Shown here piece by piece: positions 17,042-26,071 of a DNA stretch of 48,848 nt. Source of the DNA: Salibacterium halotolerans (GTDB lineage Bacteria; Bacillota; Bacilli; Bacillales; Marinococcaceae); assembly GCF_900115625.1 (NCBI RefSeq), contig NZ_FOXD01000023.1, positions 1-48,848 of the forward strand, in the 5' to 3' direction. Numbering within the stretch: position 1 is the stretch's first letter; each line of letters begins with the position of its first letter. Below the pieces are notes generated by a model. That model saw only the letters and a program-made list of their open reading frames with translations, was not told the DNA's origin and did not search any database. The translations under genes and the position numbers were made by a program.

Positions 17042-17267
17042 GGATATCCTCCTTTCTCTTATATGTAATCCAATCAAAAATTTTAATTTGTATAATCTAT
17101 TTTAAAATAATTAAACAAAATTTCAACCCATTTAAATAAAAAATGAAAGAAATACAGGAAATCATTCTTCATTTCCTGTTTATTAATGGTAAAATGAAGG
17201 TAATGTTACATAACCGGGTAAGATGATAAGAAGATAGAGTGTACGTGGGGAAACGGAGGAAATATAG

Positions 17268-18767
17268 ATGAAAATAAAAACCTATGTATCTTTGATTGCT
17301 GTTAGTCTGCTGGCTTTGTCCCCTTTTTCCGTTCTTGCAGAGAGTACATTTGATGACGTAAATGACTCTTACTGGGCGGCGGAGGAAATCGAATATATCG
17401 CGGACCAGGGAATTATAAATGGATATGAAGACGGAACCTTTCACCCTCAGGAAGATGTGAGCCGTGCCCAGGCTGCCAAAATGCTGACAGAAGCGCTTGA
17501 TCTGGAGCCTGTTGAGGAAGGCGGACCGCAGTTTGGGGACGTTGAGCAGGGAGCTGCGATGTATCCTTATATCGCAGCAGTCGCCGAGGCAGGAATTATG
17601 ACAGGAAGCGGGGATTCATTCGAACCAAATGATTCTCTTACAAGGGCTGAAATGGCTGTTGTTCTATCAAATGCGTTCAGCCTGGAGGGCAGCATGGAAC
17701 AAATGTTTTCTGATGTTTCCAGTGATTTCTGGGCCGCTTCTTCTATTGAAAATCTCGGAGCCCGGCGGATTACAAGCGGCCGCGAAAATGGCAGTTTCGG
17801 TCCTGGGGAAGATACGACAAGAGCTCAGTTTTCTGTCTTTTTGTCCCGGGCAATAAACGAGGATTTCCGGGTGGAAGAGGTTCACATGCCGTCATCGGAA
17901 GTAGGCAGTGAGGAAAAAGTCTGGCATTTCCGCGGTGTAGGGCTTGGTGATTCCAAGGCATCGATGAAAGAGGCACTGGGAGAACAAAAGACGGTGCTGG
18001 AGAGTCGCTATGGTTTTGACTGGTACATCTATCACACGAGATATGATGAGTACGTGCAGTTTGGTATCCAGAATAACGAAGTAGTGGCTGCCTATTCGAA
18101 CCAGGACACATGGCAGGGTGCGGAAAATATCGAAATGGACGACACGAAACCGGATGTGATTGATGCTTACGGAGATCCGCTCTCCCATATTCAAAAAGGC
18201 GGGGCCCGGTTCAGTATAGATACCAAGGCTGCGGGCACATATAAAGAAGATGGGCAGTATGAAACCTTTTTCTACGATAAACACCGTGATTACCGGATTA
18301 CAGCGGTGCTCGTTGTGGACAGTGAAGTAGAAGAAAATTTCCGGAAGTATTATGCCGAGCCGGATCAGAGCCTGAAGGAGAGTTTTGAACGCCTGGCCTT
18401 TCATCTGGCCAATGCCCAGCGTCAGCGCTTCAGCAGAGGCATTTTGACATGGGACGAACAGGCGGCTTCCACGGCACGGTCCCACAGCGTGGACATGGCC
18501 TCGAATCACTTTTTCTCTCATGAAAACCAGGACGGCCAAGACCCGTTTGACCGCATGTCCGAAAACGGCATTCAGTACAGAAATGCGGCGGAGAATATAG
18601 CTTACGGCCAGGTGAGCCCGATTAAAGCGCATCAAAGCTGGATGAACTCTGATTCGGGACACCGCGAAGCACTGCTCGGAGAATACGGACGCCTTGGTGT
18701 CGGCGTGGCTTTTGACGAAGTACGAAAACAGCCGTATTATACCCAGAATTTCTACTCACCGGAATAA
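17268..18767 (+). CDS. SLH- and CAP-domain secreted protein
   Basis: 499 residues. Signal peptide ~1-24 (SLLALSPFSVLA). Three SLH repeats at ~25-200 (FDDVNDSYWAAEEIEYIA, GYEDGTFHPQEDVSRAQ, FGPGEDTTRAQFS). A CAP-associated N-terminal type domain lies at ~205-350 (WHFRGVGLGDSKASM, YEDYVQFG-like pattern, NNEVVAAYSN). CAP/SCP domain at ~370-499 (HSVDMASNHFFSHENQDGQDPFDRM, AAENIAYG, SWMNSDSGHREALL), as in YkwD. Its activity is unknown; CAP proteins may bind or cleave wall or lipid ligands. GGAGG precedes the ATG. Divergent from the GbsR-type operon. Confidence 0.9.
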   Translation: MKIKTYVSLIAVSLLALSPFSVLAESTFDDVNDSYWAAEEIEYIADQGIINGYEDGTFHPQEDVSRAQAAKMLTEALDLEPVEEGGPQFGDVEQGAAMYPYIAAVAEAGIMTGSGDSFEPNDSLTRAEMAVVLSNAFSLEGSMEQMFSDVSSDFWAASSIENLGARRITSGRENGSFGPGEDTTRAQFSVFLSRAINEDFRVEEVHMPSSEVGSEEKVWHFRGVGLGDSKASMKEALGEQKTVLESRYGFDWYIYHTRYDEYVQFGIQNNEVVAAYSNQDTWQGAENIEMDDTKPDVIDAYGDPLSHIQKGGARFSIDTKAAGTYKEDGQYETFFYDKHRDYRITAVLVVDSEVEENFRKYYAEPDQSLKESFERLAFHLANAQRQRFSRGILTWDEQAASTARSHSVDMASNHFFSHENQDGQDPFDRMSENGIQYRNAAENIAYGQVSPIKAHQSWMNSDSGHREALLGEYGRLGVGVAFDEVRKQPYYTQNFYSPE

Positions 18768-18797
18768 ATAAATGCAGCAATGCGGCATCTGCCGGTA

Positions 18798-18836
18798 AGA
18801 GGAGACCTTTCTCACAGAGGGGCTCCTTTTTATTTT
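18798..18836 (+). terminator. Terminator after the SLH-CAP gene
   Basis: AAGAGGAGACC and GGGGCTCCTTTTT form a stem-loop followed by a T-rich run, just before the ribokinase gene. Confidence 0.65.
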
Positions 18837-18865
18837 TAAAAGAAGAAAAAACAGAGGTGATTGTC

Positions 18866-19759
18866 ATGCCGGAGAAAATTACAGTCGTCGGAAGCATTAA
18901 TATGGACCTTGTAACAAGTACGGACCGCATGCCGGAGCAGGGCGAAACCATCCTTGGAGAGAATTTTGCCGTGATCCCCGGAGGAAAAGGAGCGAATCAG
19001 GCGGTGGCAGCTGCGAAACTGGGCGCCTATGTCCACTTCATCGGCCGTGTCGGCAGTGATGTGTTTGGCGGAAGGTTGATCACGCATATGAAAGAACAGG
19101 GCGTGTCGACGGATGATCTGGAACAGGTTTCTGATGAGCCGTCTGGAACAGCGTCCATTATTCTGGCCGAACAGGATAACCGCATTATCGTTGTGCCCGG
19201 TGCGAATAACACGGTTACCCCGGAGGTTGTGGCAGCCCGCGAAGACGTCATTGCAGAAAGTGATATTATGCTGCTGCAGCTCGAAATCCCGCTCGAAAGT
19301 GCAGTGAAAGCGGCGGAACTCGCGGCTGCACATGACACGACTGTGATCTTGAATCCCGCGCCGATGCAGGACCTGCCGAAAGCGTTGCTTGATAACGTGG
19401 ACTACTTTACCCCGAATGAACACGAACTTCTGCCCCTTTTTCAGAATGAGCCGGATGCTTCGATCTATCATTCCAGGTGTGTGATGACAAAAGGGGCGGA
19501 CGGTGTGTTATTTACCGAAGACAACAAGGAAAGGCATATCCCCGGATACCCGGTGGAACCGGTGGATACGACCGGTGCCGGAGACACGTTCAACGGGGCG
19601 CTGGCGGCTGCCCTGACCCGGAACGTCCCGCTTCCAGAAGCCTGCCGCTTTGCCAATGCCGCTGCCGCTTTGTCCGTGCAGAAAATGGGGGCGCAGGGCG
19701 GGATGCCAATGCAGCATGAAGTCGAAAATTTTCTTAAGAACAAGCAGGACAGGTCGTAA
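18866..19759 (+). CDS. rbsK: Ribokinase, PfkB family
   Basis: 297 residues, the usual size. Phosphorylates D-ribose (or a related sugar) with ATP. Both PfkB signatures are visible: GGKGANQAVAAAKLGA near residue 40 and DTTGAGDTFNGALAAAL near 250, whose Asp is the catalytic base. SINMDLV at the start is typical of RbsK. I start at ATG 18866, after AGAGGTGA; the GTG at 18857 overlaps that site. No ribose transporter or repressor is adjacent, so it stands alone between a terminator on each side; the exact sugar is therefore not certain. Confidence 0.85.
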   Translation: MPEKITVVGSINMDLVTSTDRMPEQGETILGENFAVIPGGKGANQAVAAAKLGAYVHFIGRVGSDVFGGRLITHMKEQGVSTDDLEQVSDEPSGTASIILAEQDNRIIVVPGANNTVTPEVVAAREDVIAESDIMLLQLEIPLESAVKAAELAAAHDTTVILNPAPMQDLPKALLDNVDYFTPNEHELLPLFQNEPDASIYHSRCVMTKGADGVLFTEDNKERHIPGYPVEPVDTTGAGDTFNGALAAALTRNVPLPEACRFANAAAALSVQKMGAQGGMPMQHEVENFLKNKQDRS

Positions 19760-19774
19760 AAAAACGGAACATAC

Positions 19775-19810
19775 AGGCAGAGGGTCTGGCTTTTTTACAT
19801 CTGCCTTTGT
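19775..19810 (+). terminator. Terminator after ribokinase
   Basis: AGGCAGA and TCTGCCT form a 7-bp stem with a T-rich loop and following T residues, about 15 bp after the ribokinase stop. Confidence 0.5.
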
Positions 19811-19853
19811 TATTGTAAAAAAATCAAAACTAGGATTGAGCAGGTTTCGGGTG

Positions 19854-19859
19854 TATAAT
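19854..19859 (+). promoter_or_regulatory. Candidate -10 of the csaB operon
   Basis: A perfect TATAAT sits just upstream of the leader ribosome binding site. No strong -35 is visible at 17 bp. Transcription from here would start about 10 bases before AAAGGTGA. Confidence 0.5.
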
Positions 19860-19877
19860 GGAAAAAAAGGTGAATGA

Positions 19878-19955
19878 ATGTGCTGCGTGCCTTTACAAGC
19901 GCGCAGCATTGTCATGCCATACACAAAAGAAAAGGTCAGGTACGTATACATATGA
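19878..19955 (+). CDS. Possible 25-residue leader peptide coupled to csaB
   Basis: An ATG at 19878 has AAAGGTGA four bases upstream and opens a 25-codon reading frame (MCCVPLQARS...VRYVYI) ending in TGA at 19953-19955. That stop overlaps the csaB start as ATGA. csaB itself has only a weak ribosome binding site, so translational coupling is plausible. A 10-bp stem with one G-T pair (TGCTGCGTGC 19881-19890 / GCGCGCAGCA 19899-19908) lies inside the leader. Alternatively csaB is simply longer at its 5' end, starting at ATG 19874 in its own frame. No homologue is known to me. Confidence 0.4.
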   Translation: MCCVPLQARSIVMPYTKEKVRYVYI

Positions 19956-21085
19956 AGGTTGGAATTATCGGCAATTACGGGCATAATAACAACGGCGATG
20001 AAGCGATTCTTGCCGGTCTCCTCCATCAACTGACGGTACAGGAAGGCATAAAAAAAGAAAATATTGTCGTGTTCAGTAATGATCCCGCCAATACGAAAGA
20101 GCGGCACGGCACTGTTTCCCATCCTCTTTTATACAAAGAAGGAAGCACGCTTAAGTCCGGACTGAAAACGATACGCGAAAGCCGGAAAGTGATGAAACAT
20201 CTGGACCTTGTTATCATTGGAGGCGGCGGTCTCTTAATGGATATGTATAAGCGGGATGCTCCGCTTTACAGCGTTCTCGGACTGACAGCCAAGCGGGCAG
20301 GATGCCGGGTGGCCATTCACGGCGTTGGAGCAGGTCCGATCAGGACAAAGACAGGTGCTTTTTTTATCAATCGGCTGCTCCGCGCGGCGTCTTCTGTTGC
20401 CGTCCGGGATGAAAAGTCACGCCGGCTGCTGCAGCAGATAGGGGCGCCGGGAGGCATTCGAGTTATTTACGATCCAGCCTTCTCCGTACCGGTGAACACG
20501 GTTCATGAAACGTCATCCGCAGTACAGAGGGTGGGAGTTACGGCTGTCCCGTACTTCAGTACCCGGTACTGGCCGCAGGCGGATGCCGGCAGATACGCAG
20601 CCTATCTGGACGGTATGGCGGCATCGCTGGATGAACTCATCGATAAAAAAGGGGTGGAGATTACGTTTTTTTCCACCAAGTACCCCGAAGATGTAGAAGT
20701 AACGAAAGACATAGCCAGGCGGATGCAGCGCCAAAACGACGTACATATTCAGGATGCCAACCTGTCTCCGCAGGACATTGCACGCCAGGCAGCCGGTCTG
20801 GATCTTGTGATCGGAACCCGGCTTCACTCCCTGATTCTATCGGTCAATGCAGAGACACCGGTTATCGGCATCGCCTACCACCAGAAAGTGAAAGACTTTA
20901 TGGAAGAAATCAACCAACAGGATTATACAGCGGATGTGGAAGACTTAACACAGATTCTGCCGGCTTTTGAGAAAGCGGAACAGGACTGGGCCCGCCTGCA
21001 GGCGGACGTCCGGGCTGTATCCGGAGCACTGAAAGAACAAGCGGCTGAAGGCATGAATCTGCTCCGCCTGAAAGGACGAGACTAG
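19952..21085 (+). CDS. csaB: Polysaccharide pyruvyl transferase CsaB
   Basis: 377-residue enzyme that transfers pyruvate from phosphoenolpyruvate onto secondary wall polymer, forming the ketal recognised by SLH domains. KVGIIGNYGHNNNGDEAIL near the start, LVIIGGGGLLMDMYKRDAPLYS, and GTRLHSLILSVNAETPVIGIAYHQKVKDFM near the end are family hallmarks. I start at ATG 19952 by homology; ATG 19874 is an in-frame alternative. It heads a tight operon (the next gene starts one base after its stop). Six SLH proteins in this window depend on this modification for anchoring. Confidence 0.93.
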   Translation: MKVGIIGNYGHNNNGDEAILAGLLHQLTVQEGIKKENIVVFSNDPANTKERHGTVSHPLLYKEGSTLKSGLKTIRESRKVMKHLDLVIIGGGGLLMDMYKRDAPLYSVLGLTAKRAGCRVAIHGVGAGPIRTKTGAFFINRLLRAASSVAVRDEKSRRLLQQIGAPGGIRVIYDPAFSVPVNTVHETSSAVQRVGVTAVPYFSTRYWPQADAGRYAAYLDGMAASLDELIDKKGVEITFFSTKYPEDVEVTKDIARRMQRQNDVHIQDANLSPQDIARQAAGLDLVIGTRLHSLILSVNAETPVIGIAYHQKVKDFMEEINQQDYTADVEDLTQILPAFEKAEQDWARLQADVRAVSGALKEQAAEGMNLLRLKGRD

Positions 21086-21086
21086 G

Positions 21087-22445
21087 ATGAAGAGGCTGAA
21101 TACCCTATTTTATCAATACCTGCCGGCTGAACGAACGAATTATCTGCTTCTTATGGCAACAATGCTGATTGTCATATGGACATCGTTTGAACTGCTTTTC
21201 ACCAGAATATGGTCAAACTGGATGCCGATCCTTCCCACTCTGCTCGGTTACGTCACCGAAGGGCTGCTGATGCTGATGACGGCCGTCGTCATCCTGCATC
21301 CGGACATCGGACGCCGCCGTCTGCTGCAGCGCTTGAGGAACCCGCTCAACACGAGCCTGGTCGTATTTTTTGTTTTTGCGCTGTTCAGTATGTTTGTCAA
21401 TAACGTTCCCTTTGCGCAGGGGATATTCGGCGTCCGCGCGATTTTTCAGTTTCTGATTCTGTTTTTCATTCTACTTGCCATTGATATCCCGGGCCGGTTC
21501 GTGCGGCAGATGTTCCATGTTCTGCTCGGGCTCGGTATCCTGCAGTCGGCGGCGGGGATGTTTGAAATTCTTTACAAAATTCCGCTTCCGCTCCGGGACG
21601 TGGAAGAACGGCGGAGCGTGTCCATCGGAGAAGAAGTCCGCGCCTTCGGATTCATGGATTCCAGTAACACACTCGGTGGTTACTTGATGGGAATCATTCT
21701 GCTGCTTGTTATCTACCTGTTTGTATACCGGAAGCAGCTGACGAAAAAACAAATACTTATTTACAGTTTGATCGGGGTTTTCCTGCTCGCCGGATTAGGA
21801 CTCACCTTTTCCCGGCAGGCTTTTCTGGCCATGATCGGCTGTTTCGGTCTGGTCGGTCTTATTTTCAGAAAAAACAAGGCATTCCGGATCATGCTGTACG
21901 GTGCTATCGGGTTATTTATCGTATTTGCCGCAGCTTACGTGGCAGCGCTGTTCATGTTCGAAGGGTTTGCGCAGCGGAATGCGAACACGTTCGATCTGTC
22001 CAGCAACTACCGGTACCTGATTGTGTTAAGCGGATTGACCGTCTTTACATTCAGTCCGGTCATCGGCGTCGGTCCGGGGATGTTCGGCAGCAACGCCGCT
22101 TTTGTATTCAACTCGAAAATGCATCAGTTCATGCATGAAGACCTGCCGACAACGATGGGAACCGTGGACAATAACGCTCTCTATGTCCTGGTGGAATACG
22201 GTGTAGTCGGTGTCATCCTGCTGGCGCTCATATTCGTGGCGATTCTAAAAACGATGGCCAAAATGACAAATGCAGCGGATCTAAAACACAAGTGGGTCGG
22301 ACTGTTCATCATTACGTTCACCGTGGCATGGCTGTTGATGGGTACGTTGTCCACAGCCTGGGAAAATCATCAGATTGCCCATCTCTTCTGGGTTTTTCTC
22401 GCCGTGGCAGTGAACTGGTACCAATACGACAAGACGGAGGAATGA
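21087..22445 (+). CDS. O-antigen ligase/polymerase-like membrane protein
   Basis: 452 residues with about 11-12 predicted membrane segments spread over the whole length. The WaaL/Wzy-type landmarks LTFSRQAFLAM (~240) and IGVGPGMFGSN (~330) are present, with a large outside loop between ~165 and 190 and another after ~335. It probably polymerises lipid-linked repeat units or transfers them at the outer face of the membrane. In B. subtilis, TuaE has this role for teichuronic acid. The position between csaB and a glycosyltransferase, with a flippase downstream, fits a Wzy-type pathway. Confidence 0.8.
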   Translation: MKRLNTLFYQYLPAERTNYLLLMATMLIVIWTSFELLFTRIWSNWMPILPTLLGYVTEGLLMLMTAVVILHPDIGRRRLLQRLRNPLNTSLVVFFVFALFSMFVNNVPFAQGIFGVRAIFQFLILFFILLAIDIPGRFVRQMFHVLLGLGILQSAAGMFEILYKIPLPLRDVEERRSVSIGEEVRAFGFMDSSNTLGGYLMGIILLLVIYLFVYRKQLTKKQILIYSLIGVFLLAGLGLTFSRQAFLAMIGCFGLVGLIFRKNKAFRIMLYGAIGLFIVFAAAYVAALFMFEGFAQRNANTFDLSSNYRYLIVLSGLTVFTFSPVIGVGPGMFGSNAAFVFNSKMHQFMHEDLPTTMGTVDNNALYVLVEYGVVGVILLALIFVAILKTMAKMTNAADLKHKWVGLFIITFTVAWLLMGTLSTAWENHQIAHLFWVFLAVAVNWYQYDKTEE

Positions 22446-22448
22446 GCT

Positions 22449-23558
22449 ATGCGGATTCTTGTGATCAGTAACATGTACCCATCCGACGCTGCGCCTTCAT
22501 TCGGCATTTTTGTCAAAAACCAGGTAGAGGCTTTAATGAATAAGGGAAATCAGGTGGATGTCGCAGCGGTAACGAACCCGGAAGCAGGAAAAAAGAGTGC
22601 CCTCAAAAAATACAGCAAATGGATGTGGAGCACGTTCCGGAGGCTTCGCGCCACCGGACGGAATGTTGATGTGATCCATGCTCATTATGCATTTCCCTCC
22701 GGCGTGCCGGCGAGGATGATGGCTAAACGGTACGGCATTCCGTACGTCGTCACCTGCCACGGAGGCGATTTGAATAAAATGGCCCAAAAAGGTCGTTTTT
22801 TTAGAAAACAGACGAAGCGCATTCTGCAGGATGCTGCGCATGTCATCGTGGTAGGAGAGGATCTGTTGCAGCAGATGCTGGATGACTTTGATGTCCCGGA
22901 AGACAGGGTGTCGATGTTGAGCATGGGAGTCGACCGCCGGGTATTTCACCCACGGCCGCAGATGGACGTGCAGGAAATGCTGGAACTCTCTCCTTATGAA
23001 AAACATATTTTGTACGTCGGTAATGTCATTGAAGAAAAAGGGATCGGAGACCTTCTGGAAGCTTTTCCGAAAGTGAAATACGAGCTGCCCAATGCCCGGC
23101 TGCATGTCATAGGACCGGCAAGGCAGGAAGATTACCTGCAGAAACTGAAAGACCGGCTGGCAGAGCTTGAGGTGGAGGAAGCTGTTACATTCCACGGAGC
23201 CAGATCCCAGCAGGAAGTGGCGGAATGGATGGCAGCTTCCGACCTTTTTGTGCTTCCATCCCATACGGAAGGATTCGGTCTTGTCGCAGTGGAGGCCATG
23301 GCGTGCGGGACGCCGGTTGTCGGAACAAACACCGGCGGCCTCGGGCGCGTTCTTTCCGACGGAGCCGGGGCGGTAACCGAACCGAAACACCCCGTTTCCC
23401 TGGCAGAACAGATGGCTCATGTTCTGGAAGACAGGTACAAACGCGCGGAAATGATTGAAAAAGGGTATGAAAAGGCGGCCGCAAATGACGCGGAAGCCGT
23501 CACCGATCAAGTGCTTGAGATTTACTGGAAGGCACAGCAAAGGACCGAAAAATCATGA
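22449..23558 (+). CDS. GT4-family glycosyltransferase
   Basis: 369 residues, GT-B fold. The N-terminal domain starts RILVISNMYPSDAAPSFGIFVKNQ, a typical GT4 glycine/proline loop. VIHAHYAFPSG, VVTCHGGDLNK, LYVGNVIEEKGIGDLLEAF and the E-x7-E-like SHTEGFGLVAVEAMACGTPVV in the sugar-nucleotide domain are all visible. It adds a sugar to a lipid-linked acceptor in the cytoplasm, as TuaC does in teichuronic acid synthesis. It begins three bases after the upstream stop and overlaps the next gene by four bases (ATGA). Confidence 0.9.
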   Translation: MRILVISNMYPSDAAPSFGIFVKNQVEALMNKGNQVDVAAVTNPEAGKKSALKKYSKWMWSTFRRLRATGRNVDVIHAHYAFPSGVPARMMAKRYGIPYVVTCHGGDLNKMAQKGRFFRKQTKRILQDAAHVIVVGEDLLQQMLDDFDVPEDRVSMLSMGVDRRVFHPRPQMDVQEMLELSPYEKHILYVGNVIEEKGIGDLLEAFPKVKYELPNARLHVIGPARQEDYLQKLKDRLAELEVEEAVTFHGARSQQEVAEWMAASDLFVLPSHTEGFGLVAVEAMACGTPVVGTNTGGLGRVLSDGAGAVTEPKHPVSLAEQMAHVLEDRYKRAEMIEKGYEKAAANDAEAVTDQVLEIYWKAQQRTEKS

Positions 23559-24031
23559 GTAAAAAAAAGAAATCCGTACTGTTTATTTCATCTGTCGGCG
23601 GCCATTTGACCCAACTGATGCAGCTGAAGCCGCTTTTTCAGGAATATGATTATTATCTCGTCACCGAAAAAACGGTCGTCACGAAAGGAATGAAATCAGA
23701 ACACCCGATGTCCTTCCTCGTCTACGGCGCACGGAACTACCCGGTGAGCTATCTGTTCAAATTTTCGTTCAACTTCCTCAAATCACTGGGCATCTTTCTG
23801 AAGAAGAGACCGGATGTTGTCGTGACGACCGGTGTCCATACCGCGGTGCCGATGTGCTGGATCGCGAAACTTTTCCGGCGGAAGGTCGTCTTTATTGAGA
23901 GCTTCGCGAAAACGTCATCGCCGACGTTGTCTGGACGACTCGTCTATCCGATTGCTGATTTGTTCATCGTGCAGTGGGAAACGATGCTCAAACATTACCC
24001 GAAAGCGGTGCATGGAGGGTCAATCTATTGA
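23555..24031 (+). CDS. Alg14-like glycosyltransferase subunit (PssD/EpsE type)
   Basis: 158 residues. KSVLFISSVGGHLTQLMQL, VTTGVHTAVPM, and IESFAKTSSPTLSGRLVYPIADLFIVQWE match the Alg14/PssD group, which anchors the catalytic Alg13-like partner to the membrane. Together the pair often transfers glucose, glucuronic acid or galactose to a lipid-linked sugar. The Alg13-like gene starts at TTG inside the stop codon region of this one (TTGA overlap), so the two are made together. Confidence 0.88.
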   Translation: MSKKKKSVLFISSVGGHLTQLMQLKPLFQEYDYYLVTEKTVVTKGMKSEHPMSFLVYGARNYPVSYLFKFSFNFLKSLGIFLKKRPDVVVTTGVHTAVPMCWIAKLFRRKVVFIESFAKTSSPTLSGRLVYPIADLFIVQWETMLKHYPKAVHGGSIY

Positions 24032-24507
24032 TTTTTATCGTACTGGGAACCCATGAACTGCCTTTCTCCCGGCTGCTGGATGAAATGCAGCGTCTTATCG
24101 ACGACGGCACTGTCACCGAAGAGGTGGTCGTTCAGTCTGGTCATACCGACTATTCATCGAGTGACATGCGGTTGACTCCGTTTCTGCAGTTTGATGAAAT
24201 GGAACGAACGTTTGATGAAGCCCGTGTCATTGTCTCCCACGGTGGCACCGGCTCGATTATTACCGGTGTGAAGAAAGAGAAGCCGGTGATTGCTGTACCG
24301 CGCCTTTCTGCATACGGGGAGCACAACGATGACCATCAGACCGAAATTGTCGAGCAGTTTCAGTCGACCGGCCACATTATCGCTTTGGATTCCCCTGCCG
24401 GTCTCGGGGGGGCGCTTCAGGAGGCGGAAACGTTTAAACCGGCTCCGTTTGTGAGCGGACGGGACAATATCCTGGACATTCTGCGGAATTTCATCAACCG
24501 GGTATGA
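24028..24507 (+). CDS. Alg13-like glycosyltransferase subunit (PssE/EpsF type)
   Basis: 159 residues. IFIVLGTHELPFSRLLDEM at the start and VIVSHGGTGSIITGVKKEKPVIAVPRLSAYGEHNDDHQTEIV in the C-terminal half form the sugar-nucleotide binding site of Alg13/PssE proteins. I start at TTG 24028 (GGAGGG seven bases upstream), overlapping the partner's stop; the longer frame from 23974 lies inside the partner gene. With the Alg14-like subunit it forms one active transferase. Ugd in the same operon makes UDP-glucuronate, so glucuronic acid is a possible donor sugar. Confidence 0.88.
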   Translation: MIFIVLGTHELPFSRLLDEMQRLIDDGTVTEEVVVQSGHTDYSSSDMRLTPFLQFDEMERTFDEARVIVSHGGTGSIITGVKKEKPVIAVPRLSAYGEHNDDHQTEIVEQFQSTGHIIALDSPAGLGGALQEAETFKPAPFVSGRDNILDILRNFINRV

Positions 24508-24535
24508 CGTCTGCTGTGAAAGGAAAGTGTAACTC

Positions 24536-26071
24536 ATGAAAGGCAAAAGGCTCATCCAGGTTATCGGTGCAGTTGCGTTTATTAATCTTCTGTCCCGCTT
24601 TCTAGGGATATTCAGGGAGATTGTCATCGGTTATCAGTTTGGAACAAATGAAGCGGCCGACAGTGTCATCACCGCCTATACGCTTCCGAACTTTTTTTAT
24701 GTCGTTGTCGGGGGAGCGGTGACGACCGCTTTTATCTCTGTGTATACAAAAATCGAAGGACCGCTTGGCAGACGGGACTATCTGGAGAAAGTGTTTGCGT
24801 GGCTCGGTCTGGGACTCGTGCTGTTCAGCGCCGGTCTGGTCGTCTTTTCCGATCAGGTTATCGGCCTTCTGTTCTCCGGTCTTTCCGCGGACCAGTTTCA
24901 GCTGACGACGGATCTGTTCCGGATTATGGCACCGGCTACCTTCTTTTTAATGATCTCGATGTGGCTGACCGGTCTGTTGAATGTCAATGACCGGTTTACC
25001 TGGTCGGCGGCCGCCACGCTGCTGTTGAACGGATCGTTTCTTGCCATTGCTGTCGCCTTTTTTCCCTGGTTCGGCGCCTTTGCCCACGCCTGGGGAGCAG
25101 TCATCAGTGCAGTGCTTATGTGCGCTTTTCTTGTTTATCTTATCCGGCGGGAGCGGTTCTTTCACTTTGGGTTCCGTTTCAAACGGAGTCCGGAAGTGTG
25201 GCGCACGTTTAAGCTGGCGGTTCCCATCCTGCTGGGCGGGGCGACGCTGCAGCTTTACTTTCTGATGCACCGGGTATTTGCTTCGTTTCTTGAAGAAGGC
25301 AGCATTTCCGCACTGAACTATATGGCAAAAATCGTGCAGCTTCCGCAGAGCGTTCTTATGATGGCGGTGACGACGGTTATTTATCCGATGCTGTCAAGAA
25401 AGGTTGCCGCCGGGGAACAGGAGGGCATCAGCACCCTTCACGGCAGAGGTCTGCGCTGGATGGCGCTCTCGATTCTTCCGGTTGCGGTATTTGTCGTCTT
25501 TTTCGCGGAAGATATCATCCGTGTTGTGTTTCAGTACGGCAGTTTTACCGATCAATCGACAGCTATGACAGTGCCGCTGCTCCAGATTCTTGTCGTCGGA
25601 ATGTTCTTCCACGCGGCGAACGTGTATGTGACACGGTTTTTCTACGCGTATGAACGTTCCATTTATCCGGTTGTGGTCAGTCTCCTGTCGGTTCTTGGCA
25701 TCAACACAGGTATTGCTCTGCTGCTTTTGGATCCTCTTGGTGCCGCGGGTGTAGCCTGGGGAACATCCATCGCATCGATATGCAACTTTTGTCTTCTCCT
25801 GTTCGGCACCCGATCTGTGTTAAAATTACATCAGGTGTCTCAGGATTCTTTGAAAACAACGATCGCAAAGCCCGCTGCACTCCTCGTATTGATGGCGGGA
25901 GGGCTGTATGGAGTGAAGCAGCTCTCAGGGGGCATGAATCCATACATATCTTTATTTTTCGGAGGAGCAGCTGCAGCCGTGCTGTTGTTTGTGTTCATGA
26001 AACTGCTGCGGTTCCGGGAAATTGATGACCTGCTGGATTACGCAAAAAAGAAGGTTGTGAAAACAAAATGA
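24536..26071 (+). CDS. MurJ/MVF-family lipid-linked polymer flippase
   Basis: 511 residues with about 14 membrane segments. FINLLSRFLGIFREIVIGYQFGTNEAADSVITAYTLPNFFYVVVGGAV is a strong MurJ/MVF signature at the N-terminus (~15-65). Long cytoplasmic charged loops and RFFYAYERSIYPVV near residue 370 also fit. It would flip the undecaprenyl-linked repeat unit outward before polymerisation, as TuaB does. It is placed between the glycosyltransferases and Ugd and overlaps ugd by four bases. MurJ for peptidoglycan is an alternative, but the operon points to the surface polymer. Confidence 0.85.
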   Translation: MKGKRLIQVIGAVAFINLLSRFLGIFREIVIGYQFGTNEAADSVITAYTLPNFFYVVVGGAVTTAFISVYTKIEGPLGRRDYLEKVFAWLGLGLVLFSAGLVVFSDQVIGLLFSGLSADQFQLTTDLFRIMAPATFFLMISMWLTGLLNVNDRFTWSAAATLLLNGSFLAIAVAFFPWFGAFAHAWGAVISAVLMCAFLVYLIRRERFFHFGFRFKRSPEVWRTFKLAVPILLGGATLQLYFLMHRVFASFLEEGSISALNYMAKIVQLPQSVLMMAVTTVIYPMLSRKVAAGEQEGISTLHGRGLRWMALSILPVAVFVVFFAEDIIRVVFQYGSFTDQSTAMTVPLLQILVVGMFFHAANVYVTRFFYAYERSIYPVVVSLLSVLGINTGIALLLLDPLGAAGVAWGTSIASICNFCLLLFGTRSVLKLHQVSQDSLKTTIAKPAALLVLMAGGLYGVKQLSGGMNPYISLFFGGAAAAVLLFVFMKLLRFREIDDLLDYAKKKVVKTK

